Positions 26,237 to 33,967 of a stretch of DNA of 59,204 nt are shown here, piece by piece. The notes below the pieces were generated by a model. It did no database searches. It had not been told where the DNA came from and saw only the letters and a program-made list of their open reading frames with translations. How positions within the stretch are numbered: position 1 is the first letter of the stretch; every line of letters begins with the position of its first letter. Origin of the DNA: Verrucomicrobiota bacterium (GTDB taxonomy: Bacteria > Verrucomicrobiota > Lentisphaeria > Oligosphaerales > Oligosphaeraceae). Location of the stretch: the NCBI GenBank assembly GCA_019136135.1, contig JAGVUR010000189.1, positions 1 to 59,204 of the forward strand, given 5' to 3'. The position numbers and the translations under genes were made by a program.

Positions 26237-27337
26237 ATGACTGAAATCAAGAAGAATTGTCCAGATAAATCGACGTTGAGCGAATTTGTGGACATGGAGC
26301 GATCAGGCGTCGAGTTGAAAGGCGAGTGGAAAGTTGTATCCGAACACATACGCGAGTGTCCGGAATGCGGGAAGATTGTTGCGGGATATCGTCGGATAAC
26401 GGATTGTCTAGACAGGCTGAGCATTCCGCCTCCTGACTTGTCAGACAGGATTTTGTCCGCATGCCGTCGTCCCGGTATTGGAGAGCGCATACGTCCATTC
26501 CCGATATGGCGTCGCGCCGAGGTATGGCGTCGCATAGGTTATGGTTGCGCTGCATGTCTTGCTTTGTTTTTGGGCGTAACTGTTTTTTACCATAGTGGAA
26601 CGGATGAGCTTTCCGCTGAGGATAGCCCATCTCCAGCAATGGTTGCGCAAGCTGACACAGCTCCTTCAGCTGTAGTTGCAGATGCCGCTCCTTTGGTTGC
26701 AAAGGCAAAACCCGCTCCTTCGGCTGTAGTTGCAGATGCCGCTCCTTTGGTTGCAAAGGCAAAACCCGCTCCTTCGGCTGCAGTTGCGGATGCCGCTCCC
26801 TTGGTTGCAAAGGCAAAACCCGCTCCTGCGGCTGCAGTTGCCGAGCTTGCTTCTTCGGTTGAGGTTGCCGAGGTCGAGGCGGAGGCATCTCAAGGCATGA
26901 CGATTGGTTTGTCTGATTCGGCTTTGAGTTTTTCCACTGACATGTCTCGTCTACATGGCAGCGTAGGTGCCGGGAATGTTGTTGAAGTTGGTCGCTTGAA
27001 GTCGTCTCAAGCGTCATCTGCCCGTCAAAATGGTGGGTTCCAATTGCGTGACAACATCAAGCATGTATGGAGTTTTGATGACATGGAGCAGGCATTGACG
27101 GAGTTGGGACGACTTGAAGCCTCCGGGAAATGCCGTTTGGAACGGGAGGGCGACCGTATTACAGCGTTGTTTGAGGGAATTGTCGATCGTGATCTTCAGG
27201 CGATGGTTGATCGGTTTGGGAAGTTGAAATGGGCTTTGGTCAGCCCGTTCCTGCCGCAACCACAGGAAGGCAAACAGGTGGAGTTCACGGGCAAGCGCGT
27301 GAATTACTTGCTGGTTGGGGTCAAGAAGGAAAAATAA
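26237..27337 (+). CDS. Membrane anti-sigma factor with zinc-binding motif and Ala/Pro repeats
   Basis: A 366-residue protein, start ATG 26237. The N-terminus carries the ZAS signature H-x3-C-x2-C (H37, C41, C44 in HIRECPEC), which binds zinc and holds an ECF sigma factor. One membrane segment lies at about 101-118 (GYGCAACLALFLGVTVFY). The outside part begins with three perfect-register 18-residue repeats (core ADAAPLVAKAKPAPS) plus a partial fourth, encoded by 54-bp DNA repeats, then a folded domain to the end (NIKHVWSFDDMEQALTELGR onwards). The partner is the ECF sigma gene 2 bp upstream. Repeat number probably varies between strains. Followed by a strong terminator. Confidence 0.88.
   Translation: MTEIKKNCPDKSTLSEFVDMERSGVELKGEWKVVSEHIRECPECGKIVAGYRRITDCLDRLSIPPPDLSDRILSACRRPGIGERIRPFPIWRRAEVWRRIGYGCAACLALFLGVTVFYHSGTDELSAEDSPSPAMVAQADTAPSAVVADAAPLVAKAKPAPSAVVADAAPLVAKAKPAPSAAVADAAPLVAKAKPAPAAAVAELASSVEVAEVEAEASQGMTIGLSDSALSFSTDMSRLHGSVGAGNVVEVGRLKSSQASSARQNGGFQLRDNIKHVWSFDDMEQALTELGRLEASGKCRLEREGDRITALFEGIVDRDLQAMVDRFGKLKWALVSPFLPQPQEGKQVEFTGKRVNYLLVGVKKEK
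26661..26822 (+). repeat. 54-bp coding tandem repeat, three units
   Basis: Three direct units of 54 bp (26661-26714, 26715-26768, 26769-26822), each starting CTCCTTC, differ by only a few third-position changes; a diverged fourth starts at 26823. They encode 18-residue Ala/Pro/Lys repeats in the extracytoplasmic linker of the anti-sigma factor. Confidence 0.92.
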
Positions 27338-27362
27338 GCCGGAACACAATCGATGGCTGTCA

Positions 27363-27397
27363 GGGTTTCTTCCAAAGTGGAAGGAACCCTTTTTTTT
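27363..27397 (+). terminator. Intrinsic terminator of the sigma/anti-sigma operon
   Basis: A perfect 12-bp stem with one G-U pair (27363-27374 with 27378-27389), loop AAG, followed by eight T residues (27390-27397). It is 25 bp after the anti-sigma stop codon. Confidence 0.92.
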
Positions 27398-27458
27398 GCT
27401 GTAAAAACAATGTAAAACCTAAAAAAGCAGCTGGTGTCATGACAACAGTTTAAGAACA

Positions 27459-27482
27459 GGCACCCGGGGTGCTCGTACTCAG
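27459..27482. repeat. 24-bp direct repeat, left copy
   Basis: A 24-bp sequence starting GGCACCCGGGGTGC and ending CGTACTCAG, with an inner near-palindrome GCACCCGGGGTGC. The identical sequence recurs in the same direction at 27709-27732, and the two bracket the GC-rich minisatellite. Confidence 0.9.
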
Positions 27483-27524
27483 AGGATGTCACCGGTTAAG
27501 AGGCTGAAAATGACGCGCTCCTAG

Positions 27525-27665
27525 TCTGACGGGTCGGACGGGTCGGACGGGTCGGACGGGTCGGACGGGTCGGACGGGGTCGGACGGGTCGGACGGGGTC
27601 GGACGGGGTCGGACGGGGTCGGACGGGGTCGGACGGGGTCGGACGGGGTCGGACAGGTCGGACAA
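27525..27665. repeat. GC-rich minisatellite, 9/10-bp units
   Basis: About 14 tandem units, either GGGTCGGAC (9 bp) or GGGGTCGGAC (10 bp). The 9-bp form dominates at the left, the 10-bp form at the right, and the last two units are degenerate (AGGTCGGAC, then AAGTC). The array is followed by an A/T-rich stretch of ATTCATAATTC repeats. The mixture of unit lengths means any frame across it is not maintained, and no promoter or gene is evident inside. Confidence 0.92.
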
Positions 27666-27708
27666 GTCATTCATAATTCAGCATTCATAATTCATAATTC
27701 ATGTGATT

Positions 27709-27732
27709 GGCACCCGGGGTGCTCGTACTCAG
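27709..27732. repeat. 24-bp direct repeat, right copy
   Basis: Identical to 27459-27482 and in the same orientation. It follows the ATTCATAATTC repeats and lies about 145 bp before the next gene. Confidence 0.9.
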
Positions 27733-27875
27733 GTTGCCGTGGCGTTAATTGCTTTTTTAGGTTAAAAAGTTGCAGGGAGCGCTGCCCCATGCGTTTGGAT
27801 TTCTTTCAACTGGCGCAATTTGGATTATGTTATTGCGTTTGCCAATAGGAAATCCAACATCAAAAGGAGATTACA
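27733..27875 (+). promoter_or_regulatory. Leader region of the Gfo-like/ABC-F/DUF4838 genes
   Basis: A 143-bp gene-free stretch with an AT-rich part (TTTTTTAGGTTAAAAAG) and possible -10 sequences (TATGTTAT near 27827). It ends with AAAGGAGA, a good ribosome site, 6 nt before ATG 27876. No convincing -35/-10 pair can be fixed by eye. Confidence 0.35.
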
Positions 27876-28979
27876 ATGGGTTTGGTCACATTGAGCGAAT
27901 TGCGGAAGATTGATGGAAGCCAGTACAGGATCGAGCCTCGCAGCGGCAAGGTCTGCGGTGAAGGCGAATTCACCATTGCGGCAACGGCGATGGAGCATGG
28001 GCATATCGATGGGATGGTGTCGTCGCTGGTCCAGGCGGGCACCACGCTGAAGTGGGTGTATGACCGCGACATGGCCAAGTGCGAACGGATGGCGGCTCGC
28101 TATCCAGGGGCGAAGATTGCCCGTTGCCTTGAGGAATTGCTTGAGGATGACGACGTGAAGATGGTTGCGGCGGCGGACGTCCCTTGCAATCGGGCGGAAT
28201 TGGGATTCCGAAGCATGGAGGCGGGGAAGCACTATTTCACAGACAAATGCCCGTTTACTGATTTGGATCAGTTGGCTCGTGCGCGGGAAATGGTGTCTAA
28301 GACTGGATTGAAATATATGGTTTACTACAGCGAGCGCTTGTCATCGGAATGCTCGATGCTGGCTGATGAGTTGATTCGCCAAGGTGCAATCGGGAAGGTC
28401 ATTCAGGTGATCGGGTTGGGCCCCCATCGCATGGGCAAGCCCTCGTCGCGTCCGGATTGGTTTTTCAAGAAAGCTCAATATGGCGGAATTTTGTGTGACA
28501 TTGGCTCTCATCAGTGCGAGCAGTTTTTGCAATATACTGGCGCTCGTGATGCGTCTGTTGACTTTGCGCGCGTAAGTAATGTCGGTCATCCCGAGTTTCC
28601 TGAATTGGAGGATTTCGGCGAGGCGATGATGACAGGCGACAACGGGGCCTCGTTCTATTTCCGCGTCGATTGGTTCACGCCCGATGGCTTGCGATCCTGG
28701 GGCGATGGCAGGACGATGATTATGGGAACCGAAGGAACGATCGAATTGCGGAAGAACATTGATATTGCGCAGGATTTCGGGGGGAACCAGCTTTACTTGT
28801 TTGACAAGCAGCAGGAAGTAAGGCTTGATGCTCGCGGAACGATTGGGCATCCCTTTTTCGGCCAACTGATTCGCGACTGCCTGGCAGGAACCTCCGAAGC
28901 GATGACGCAGGAGCACGCCTTCAAGGCGGCGGAATTGTGCCTGAAGGCGCAATTGAAGGCGGATGAACTCAACAAGTAA
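27876..28979 (+). CDS. Gfo/Idh/MocA-family oxidoreductase, divergent
   Basis: A 367-residue dehydrogenase-like protein that begins with an unusual ~30-residue leader (MGLVTLSELRKIDGSQYRIEP) before the Rossmann part (FTIAATAMEHGHIDGMV, LKWVYDRD, VKMVAAADVPCNRAELG). The nucleotide-binding loop lacks the classic GxGxxG. The lysine expected in EKP appears as YFTDKCPFT. The C-terminal domain has GGILCDIGSHQCEQFL with the usual D and H pattern. Strong ribosome site AAAGGAGA. It is followed after 9 bp by the ABC-F gene and then a DUF4838 gene, so the three are probably cotranscribed. Substrate unknown. Confidence 0.85.
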   Translation: MGLVTLSELRKIDGSQYRIEPRSGKVCGEGEFTIAATAMEHGHIDGMVSSLVQAGTTLKWVYDRDMAKCERMAARYPGAKIARCLEELLEDDDVKMVAAADVPCNRAELGFRSMEAGKHYFTDKCPFTDLDQLARAREMVSKTGLKYMVYYSERLSSECSMLADELIRQGAIGKVIQVIGLGPHRMGKPSSRPDWFFKKAQYGGILCDIGSHQCEQFLQYTGARDASVDFARVSNVGHPEFPELEDFGEAMMTGDNGASFYFRVDWFTPDGLRSWGDGRTMIMGTEGTIELRKNIDIAQDFGGNQLYLFDKQQEVRLDARGTIGHPFFGQLIRDCLAGTSEAMTQEHAFKAAELCLKAQLKADELNK

Positions 28980-28988
28980 AATCTGAAG

Positions 28989-30875
28989 ATGGAAGTCGTA
29001 CTTACTGCAACGCAATTGCATGTCCATATTGCGGATACTGTTCTTATTGACAATCAGGATTTTCTGTTGCACGCGGGCGAACGTGTTGGGTTGATCGGTC
29101 GAAACGGATGTGGAAAATCCACGTTCTTGAAGATATTGGCCGGTCAGGAGCATTTCTACACGGGCGAGGTGGCGTTGACAAAGGGAATCCGTGCGGCGTA
29201 TTTGCCCCAGGAAGTTGATTTGACTCCGGGCAAGACGGTTCGGGAAAACGTGTTGGAAGGCGCTAGCGACATCCTTGGCTTGCTGGATCTGTACGAACAC
29301 CCTACAGGGAATGTGGATGTCCACGAGCTGGAACTGAAAATCACGGCGCGTGACGGCTGGAACCTGGAAACCCGGCTGGCATCGCTTTTGAGTTCATTGT
29401 CGGCTCCTGATGCGGATCGGCTGGTCGATGACTTGTCGGGCGGGGAGAAGCGTCGCGTCGGGCTTTGTCGCGCCTTGATCGACTACCCTGAGCTTTTGTT
29501 GTTGGACGAGCCTACGAACCATCTTGACGCCGAGACGATTGCATGGTTGGAGAATGCGATTTTGAAGTCAAATGGCACGATATTGTACGTGACCCATGAC
29601 AGGGCATTTTTGGACAGGACTTCGACGAAGATCCTTGAGTTGCACCATGGTCAGCTGTATCATTACGAAGGGAACTACTCTGATTTTCTGTTGAAAAAGG
29701 CCGAGCGTGAGTCTGAGGCGGAGTTGCTTGAGGAGAAGCGTTTGGCGTTTATCCGGCGGGAGATTGACTGGATACGTCGAGCCCCTTCTGCCCGTGGCAC
29801 GAAGCAGCAAGCGCGGGTACAGCGCTTTGAGGCGGCGTACAACCAGGAGGCGTTGCGTCGCAGCCAGGATGTGTCGATGATCATTCCGCCGCCAGCTCCG
29901 ACGGGGAATGTGATTTTGGAGTTGAACGGCGTATCGTTGTCACTGGGCGGGAAGTTGTTGTTTTCGGACTTGAGCTTGGCTTTTGAGCCGGGGATGAAGT
30001 TGGGGATCGTTGGTCGCAACGGCTTGGGCAAGACGTCGTTGCTGAAGGTGATGCAGGGGCTATTGGCGCCTGATTCAGGGAATGTTCGGATAGGCGAGAG
30101 GACCCAGTTCAACTATGCCGACCAGCATCGGATGACGTTGAACAACGAGAAGACGGTCTATGAGGAAATCGGGGAAGGAAACGACTTCGTTTTGTTCGAC
30201 GGGCGCAAGCTGAATATCTGGTCGTACCTGAAGGGATATTTGTTCCAGGATGACGAAATCAACACGAAGGTCGGTCAGTTGTCCGGCGGCGAACGAAATC
30301 GGTTGGTGCTTGCGAAGAACCTGAAGGTTGGCGGGAATTTCCTGATCTTGGACGAACCCACGAACGATTTGGATTTGCCGACATTGCGGATTTTGGAGGA
30401 AGCGCTCATCGGGTTTGGCGGTTGTGTCGTGATCGTCTCCCACGACAGGTACTTTTTGGATCGCGTATGCAGCCACATCTTGGCGTTTGAGGGTGACGGG
30501 GAGACGTTTTTTCAGCCTGGTGGTTGGACATACTATGCCCAAAAGCGTGCTGAGCGTGACGCAGCTCGACGCAGTGCGGAGGTTGCCGCTCAACGTGAAG
30601 CCCAGGCGGAGCGTGACGAGGCATCGAAGCCTACGGCAGCTCGGAGGTTGAAGTTCAATGAGCAGCGCGAGTTGGAGGCGATCGAGGAAACGATCATGGA
30701 GGCCGAGTTTGCTGTCAGTGAGTTGGAGAACATGTTTATGTCTCCGGATTTCCATTCGAAGTACGGTCAACAGACGCGGGAATTGAGCGAGCAATTGGAA
30801 TCGGCGCGTCAAGAGGTTGAGCGATTGTATGCGCGTTGGGAGGAACTGGAGGCGATCAAATCCGGGAACGGGTGA
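28989..30875 (+). CDS. ABC-F family ATPase (Uup-like)
   Basis: A 628-residue soluble protein with two ABC cassettes and no membrane segments. Cassette 1: Walker A GRNGCGKST (37-45), signature LSGGEKRRVGL, Walker B LLLDEPTNHLD. Cassette 2: GRNGLGKTS, LSGGERNRLVLAKNL, LILDEPTNDLDLPT. A charged linker sits between them and a coiled-coil C-terminal region (REAQAERDEASK, then FNEQRELEAIEETIMEAEF), the layout of Uup. ABC-F proteins act on ribosomes or, for Uup, in DNA/RNA-linked processes, not in transport. It is flanked by a dehydrogenase-like gene and a secreted DUF4838 protein, which does not reveal a specific role. Confidence 0.95.
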   Translation: MEVVLTATQLHVHIADTVLIDNQDFLLHAGERVGLIGRNGCGKSTFLKILAGQEHFYTGEVALTKGIRAAYLPQEVDLTPGKTVRENVLEGASDILGLLDLYEHPTGNVDVHELELKITARDGWNLETRLASLLSSLSAPDADRLVDDLSGGEKRRVGLCRALIDYPELLLLDEPTNHLDAETIAWLENAILKSNGTILYVTHDRAFLDRTSTKILELHHGQLYHYEGNYSDFLLKKAERESEAELLEEKRLAFIRREIDWIRRAPSARGTKQQARVQRFEAAYNQEALRRSQDVSMIIPPPAPTGNVILELNGVSLSLGGKLLFSDLSLAFEPGMKLGIVGRNGLGKTSLLKVMQGLLAPDSGNVRIGERTQFNYADQHRMTLNNEKTVYEEIGEGNDFVLFDGRKLNIWSYLKGYLFQDDEINTKVGQLSGGERNRLVLAKNLKVGGNFLILDEPTNDLDLPTLRILEEALIGFGGCVVIVSHDRYFLDRVCSHILAFEGDGETFFQPGGWTYYAQKRAERDAARRSAEVAAQREAQAERDEASKPTAARRLKFNEQRELEAIEETIMEAEFAVSELENMFMSPDFHSKYGQQTRELSEQLESARQEVERLYARWEELEAIKSGNG

Positions 30876-30907
30876 GTCAAGGGTCATTTGAAGCAGGAGA
30901 CAATGGA

Positions 30908-32692
30908 ATGGCAAGGCACATTTTTTTGGTGATGTTTGTCTTGGGGGTGTCGTCCATGGGGTTTGGAATGGATTTGGTTCGTGATGGCGTTGGAAAAGCC
31001 GTTGTGTACGTATCGGAAGAGGCGTCGTTGCCGGAGTTACAGGCGGCGAGTGAGCTTGTTGATTACGTGAGGCAGATCAGCGGGGCTGAGTTGGATTTGG
31101 TTCGCAAACGTCCTGTGTCGGGCAATCGGATTCTTGTTGGGAAGGCACCTGATTTTGTTGATGTTTTGGGAGAGTATGCTGTTGAAGGCGATGGGATCGT
31201 CTTGAAGAGCGTCGGGAACGATTGCTTGATCGTCTCGGGAACGTTGCCTCGCGGGGTCTTGTATGCTGCGTATGAGTTGCTGGAATTGCTCGGAGTGCGG
31301 TTCTATTCGCCGACGTACGAGCTGGTTCCGTCTCGGGAGGATGTGGTCGTCGACAAGCTTGACATTCAGTACTCGTCACCGTTTGTTTTGCGCCAGGCCT
31401 ATAGCGAGAGCAGCCATACCCATCGAATATGGAGCGCAAAGGTGCGTTTGAATGGCGATATGTGGGCGAAACCTATCCCTGAGGCCCATGGCGGGAGCTT
31501 TGCGATGGATATGAACCAGTCCTTGGCGTCGATCTATCTGAAAGGGAAGACGTACTTTGAGGCTCATCCTGAATGGTATGCGTGGCGGAAAAAGGAAGGC
31601 CAGCGTGTTGCAAAGCAAATTTGCATGACGAATGAAGAGGCATTGGCGCAGTTGGTCAAGGAAGTTCGCGAGAAGCTTCGGCAGGAGCCCAATCGCAGAT
31701 TCTTGTCTGTCGCATTGCCTGACAACGATGCCTGCTGCGAATGCGGCTCGTGCACTGCATTGAAAGCCGAGCAGGGCGACGCCATTTCCGCATTGAGCAT
31801 CCATGTCGCCAACAAGGTCGCAAATGCGGTGGCGGAGGAATTCCCAAAGGTTCGGATCATGATTCTGGCGTACTGGCCGACTGAGCGTCCCCCGAAAGAC
31901 CTTAAACTAGCCGAGAATGCCGGCGTCGTCTTCGCGATGCTGGATCGGAACCACGGCATTCCTCCTGCGGCGACGGCAAGGCACAACCCGTTCCTGAAAC
32001 GTTGGAGCGAACTGAGCAACAACCAAGTCTATATCTGGGATTACTACGCCACATTCGGGAATTTCTTGCTCCCGATGCCGAATTTGTTCACGATGGGCGA
32101 TGCGATGCGCACATATCGTGAGCACGGAGTGCATGGCGTGTATGCCCAGCTGCCCTTTGGTACGTTGGCCGAATTCGAGGAGCTGAGGACCTATCTGCTG
32201 GCTAAGTTGACCTGGAATCCCGATTTGGACAATTCCAAGTTGATTGACGAGTGGCTGGCAGGCATGTGCGGAGCAGGGGCGCCATTTGTCCGGCAGTACA
32301 TCGATTTGCTGGAAACGGCGAAAAAACGTCAAGATGTCTGGATTGGAGTCTATGGCGAAAGAACGGACAAGTGGTTGACAGCCAATGACATCCTGGAAGG
32401 ACGAGAACTGTTTGCACGGGCCCTGGCAGCGACGGCTTCGGATCAGGCTACGAATCGGCGGGTGGCAAGACTGTCCGCCACAGTGGAATTGGTCACGTTG
32501 CTGCGCTATGGGGAGGTCGGCAAGGAGGCGAAAGCAAAGGGCATCCAATTGCCCTCTTATGATGATATCCTGGCCAACCTTACGAATTTGGGCAAGGAAT
32601 TCAAATGCTCGACCTATAAGGAATGGGCGCCATTCAGCAAACTCATTGAACGCTTGCATGCTGAAAAATCGGCTCGCATGGAGCAAAAGTAA
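30908..32692 (+). CDS. Secreted DUF4838-domain protein (alpha-glucuronidase-like N-terminus)
   Basis: A 594-residue exported protein (signal MARHIFLVMFVLGVSSMGFG). Residues ~25-140 resemble the N-terminal domain that precedes alpha-glucuronidase-type barrels: AASELVDYVRQISGAEL, NRILVGKA and GVLYAAYELLELLGVRFYSP. The barrel has ALPDNDACCECGSC with its cysteines, ILAYWPTERPPKD and VFAMLDRNHG, typical of DUF4838. The activity of the family is unproven here; a glycan substrate is likely. ATG 30908 has AGGAG (30895-30899) 8 nt upstream; an in-frame start at 30836 would overlap the ABC-F gene by 40 bp and lengthen the leader. The 3' half (from about 31740) switches to A/C-rich codons. Confidence 0.8.
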   Translation: MARHIFLVMFVLGVSSMGFGMDLVRDGVGKAVVYVSEEASLPELQAASELVDYVRQISGAELDLVRKRPVSGNRILVGKAPDFVDVLGEYAVEGDGIVLKSVGNDCLIVSGTLPRGVLYAAYELLELLGVRFYSPTYELVPSREDVVVDKLDIQYSSPFVLRQAYSESSHTHRIWSAKVRLNGDMWAKPIPEAHGGSFAMDMNQSLASIYLKGKTYFEAHPEWYAWRKKEGQRVAKQICMTNEEALAQLVKEVREKLRQEPNRRFLSVALPDNDACCECGSCTALKAEQGDAISALSIHVANKVANAVAEEFPKVRIMILAYWPTERPPKDLKLAENAGVVFAMLDRNHGIPPAATARHNPFLKRWSELSNNQVYIWDYYATFGNFLLPMPNLFTMGDAMRTYREHGVHGVYAQLPFGTLAEFEELRTYLLAKLTWNPDLDNSKLIDEWLAGMCGAGAPFVRQYIDLLETAKKRQDVWIGVYGERTDKWLTANDILEGRELFARALAATASDQATNRRVARLSATVELVTLLRYGEVGKEAKAKGIQLPSYDDILANLTNLGKEFKCSTYKEWAPFSKLIERLHAEKSARMEQK

Positions 32693-33124
32693 TTAGCTTT
32701 GCTCTTCTAGCTTGCCCTTGCATTGGTCGCAGATTCCGTAGAAGTTAAGTTGCGTTGATTCTGCGATCAGCTGCGTTTCCGTCGGGCATTGCGGTTCCGG
32801 TATGTCAAACAGGTCGATGACCTCCAGGCATTCGCGGCATTTGAAGTGCGCATGGAAGTCGGTGTTGACATCAAACCTAAGTTCACCATCTTCGATGGCA
32901 ACGACTTGGATTAGGCGCTTGGCGACAAAAAGTTTCAGCGTGTTATAGACCGTAGTCTTGGACAACGTAGGGTAGTCCGGACTCAAGCTTTGGTAAATGG
33001 TGTCCGCCGTGGGATGGATGTGGTTATGGTGCAAGAACGAAAACACGGCGATACGTTGTTCCGAGGGAGACACCCCAGCTTCTTTGAGCTGTTCGACAAT
33101 CTTTTGTTTGGTGATGTCTGCCAT
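32693..33124 (-). CDS. perR: PerR-type peroxide-sensing repressor (Fur family)
   Basis: A 143-residue Fur-family regulator. The winged-helix part has KTTVYNTLKLFVAKRLI. The regulatory metal ligands fall at H37, D85, H91, H93 and D104, the same numbers as in Bacillus subtilis PerR, including D85, which separates PerR from Fur. Two CxxC pairs (C96/C99, C132/C135) form the structural zinc site. It should repress peroxide-defence genes with Mn or Fe and lose binding after histidine oxidation. It lies 44 bp downstream of a reverse-rubrerythrin gene on the same strand, so autoregulation through that operon's operator is expected. GAGGAG precedes ATG 33124. Confidence 0.92.
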   Translation of the reverse strand: MADITKQKIVEQLKEAGVSPSEQRIAVFSFLHHNHIHPTADTIYQSLSPDYPTLSKTTVYNTLKLFVAKRLIQVVAIEDGELRFDVNTDFHAHFKCRECLEVIDLFDIPEPQCPTETQLIAESTQLNFYGICDQCKGKLEEQS

Positions 33125-33168
33125 GGGTAATCTCCTCGGAACAATGTTTACGTAGTCAAAGAACTGAT

Positions 33169-33717
33169 TTACTTACCAAAGTAGCGCTTGAGCAATCCTG
33201 CGAAACCGCAGCCGTGCCTGGCTTCGTCCCTGGCCATTTCATGGACAGTGTCGTGGATCGCGTCATAGCCCAATTCCTTGGCGCGTTTTGCGATATCGGT
33301 CTTGCCTGCGCAAGCGCCATTTTCGGCGTCCACCCTAAGCTGGAGGTTTTTCTCAGTGCTGTTCGTCAGGACTTCGCCCAGGAGTTCAGCGAATCTGGAA
33401 GCGTGGTCGGCTTCCTCGAAAGCGTAGCGCTTGAATGCTTCCGCGATTTCAGGATAGCCCTCGCGTTCGGCCTGCCTGCTCATGGCAAGGTACATTCCGA
33501 CTTCGGTGCACTCGCCTTCGAAATTGGCCCTGAGACCTTTCAGAATCTCGGGATCTGATCCAGCGGCAACGCCGAGAACATGCTCGGAAGCCCAAGCCAA
33601 CTTGCCTGCTTCCTGAAGCTTGAACTTTTCAGCAGGGACTTTGCACTGGGGGCAGAACTTGGGTGGCTCGTTGCCTTCGTGAACGTAACCACATACGGTG
33701 CAGATAAACTTCTTCAT
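33169..33717 (-). CDS. Reverse rubrerythrin (rubredoxin domain first), peroxide reductase
   Basis: A 182-residue protein with the rubredoxin domain at the N-terminus: CTVC (6, 9) and CPQC (22, 25) bind one iron. A four-helix diiron domain follows with the carboxylate/His motifs [20 protein letters not shown] and DEARHGCGF. This order defines the 'reverse' rubrerythrins, which reduce hydrogen peroxide to water in anaerobes using NAD(P)H-derived electrons. perR follows on the same strand. A PerR-box-like sequence begins 6 bp upstream of ATG 33717, where a ribosome site would normally be; no Shine-Dalgarno is visible. Confidence 0.95.
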   Translation of the reverse strand: MKKFICTVCGYVHEGNEPPKFCPQCKVPAEKFKLQEAGKLAWASEHVLGVAAGSDPEILKGLRANFEGECTEVGMYLAMSRQAEREGYPEIAEAFKRYAFEEADHASRFAELLGEVLTNSTEKNLQLRVDAENGACAGKTDIAKRAKELGYDAIHDTVHEMARDEARHGCGFAGLLKRYFGK

Positions 33718-33722
33718 GTTTA

Positions 33723-33737
33723 TTGTAATGATAACAA
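33723..33737 (-). promoter_or_regulatory. Probable PerR operator
   Basis: On the plus strand the site is TTGTAATGATAACAA: two 7-bp half-sites around a central G, with one mismatched pair. It matches the PerR-box pattern TTATAATNATTATAA at most positions. It ends just 6 bp before the start codon of the reverse rubrerythrin, whose operon encodes the PerR-type repressor. Confidence 0.65.
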
Positions 33738-33967
33738 ATCTTTAATAAAACCAATTTTAATATATGTCCATTTCTGGGGAATGCAAATTGATTTTGTGAT
33801 TTTTTTTATTTTTTACAAAACAGCTTGGAATCAGAGCAAAAAACATCCTCCTTCGTACGTTGTACTACGACGGACGGGTCTGGCAAGGCATTTTTTCTAT
33901 TCTCCATATTATATTACCAACATTCCGATTCAATGTACATTGGCAAAACCACAATAGAGATAGCGCC

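Noticed and set aside
27525..27665. CRISPR array
   Set aside because: Units are 9-10 bp with no spacers and no cas genes nearby; this is a minisatellite.
27489..27674. Pro/Arg/Val-rich peptide encoded on the minus strand of the minisatellite
   Set aside because: It is merely the translation of the repeat; the mix of 9- and 10-bp units shifts the frame, so it is not a maintained gene.
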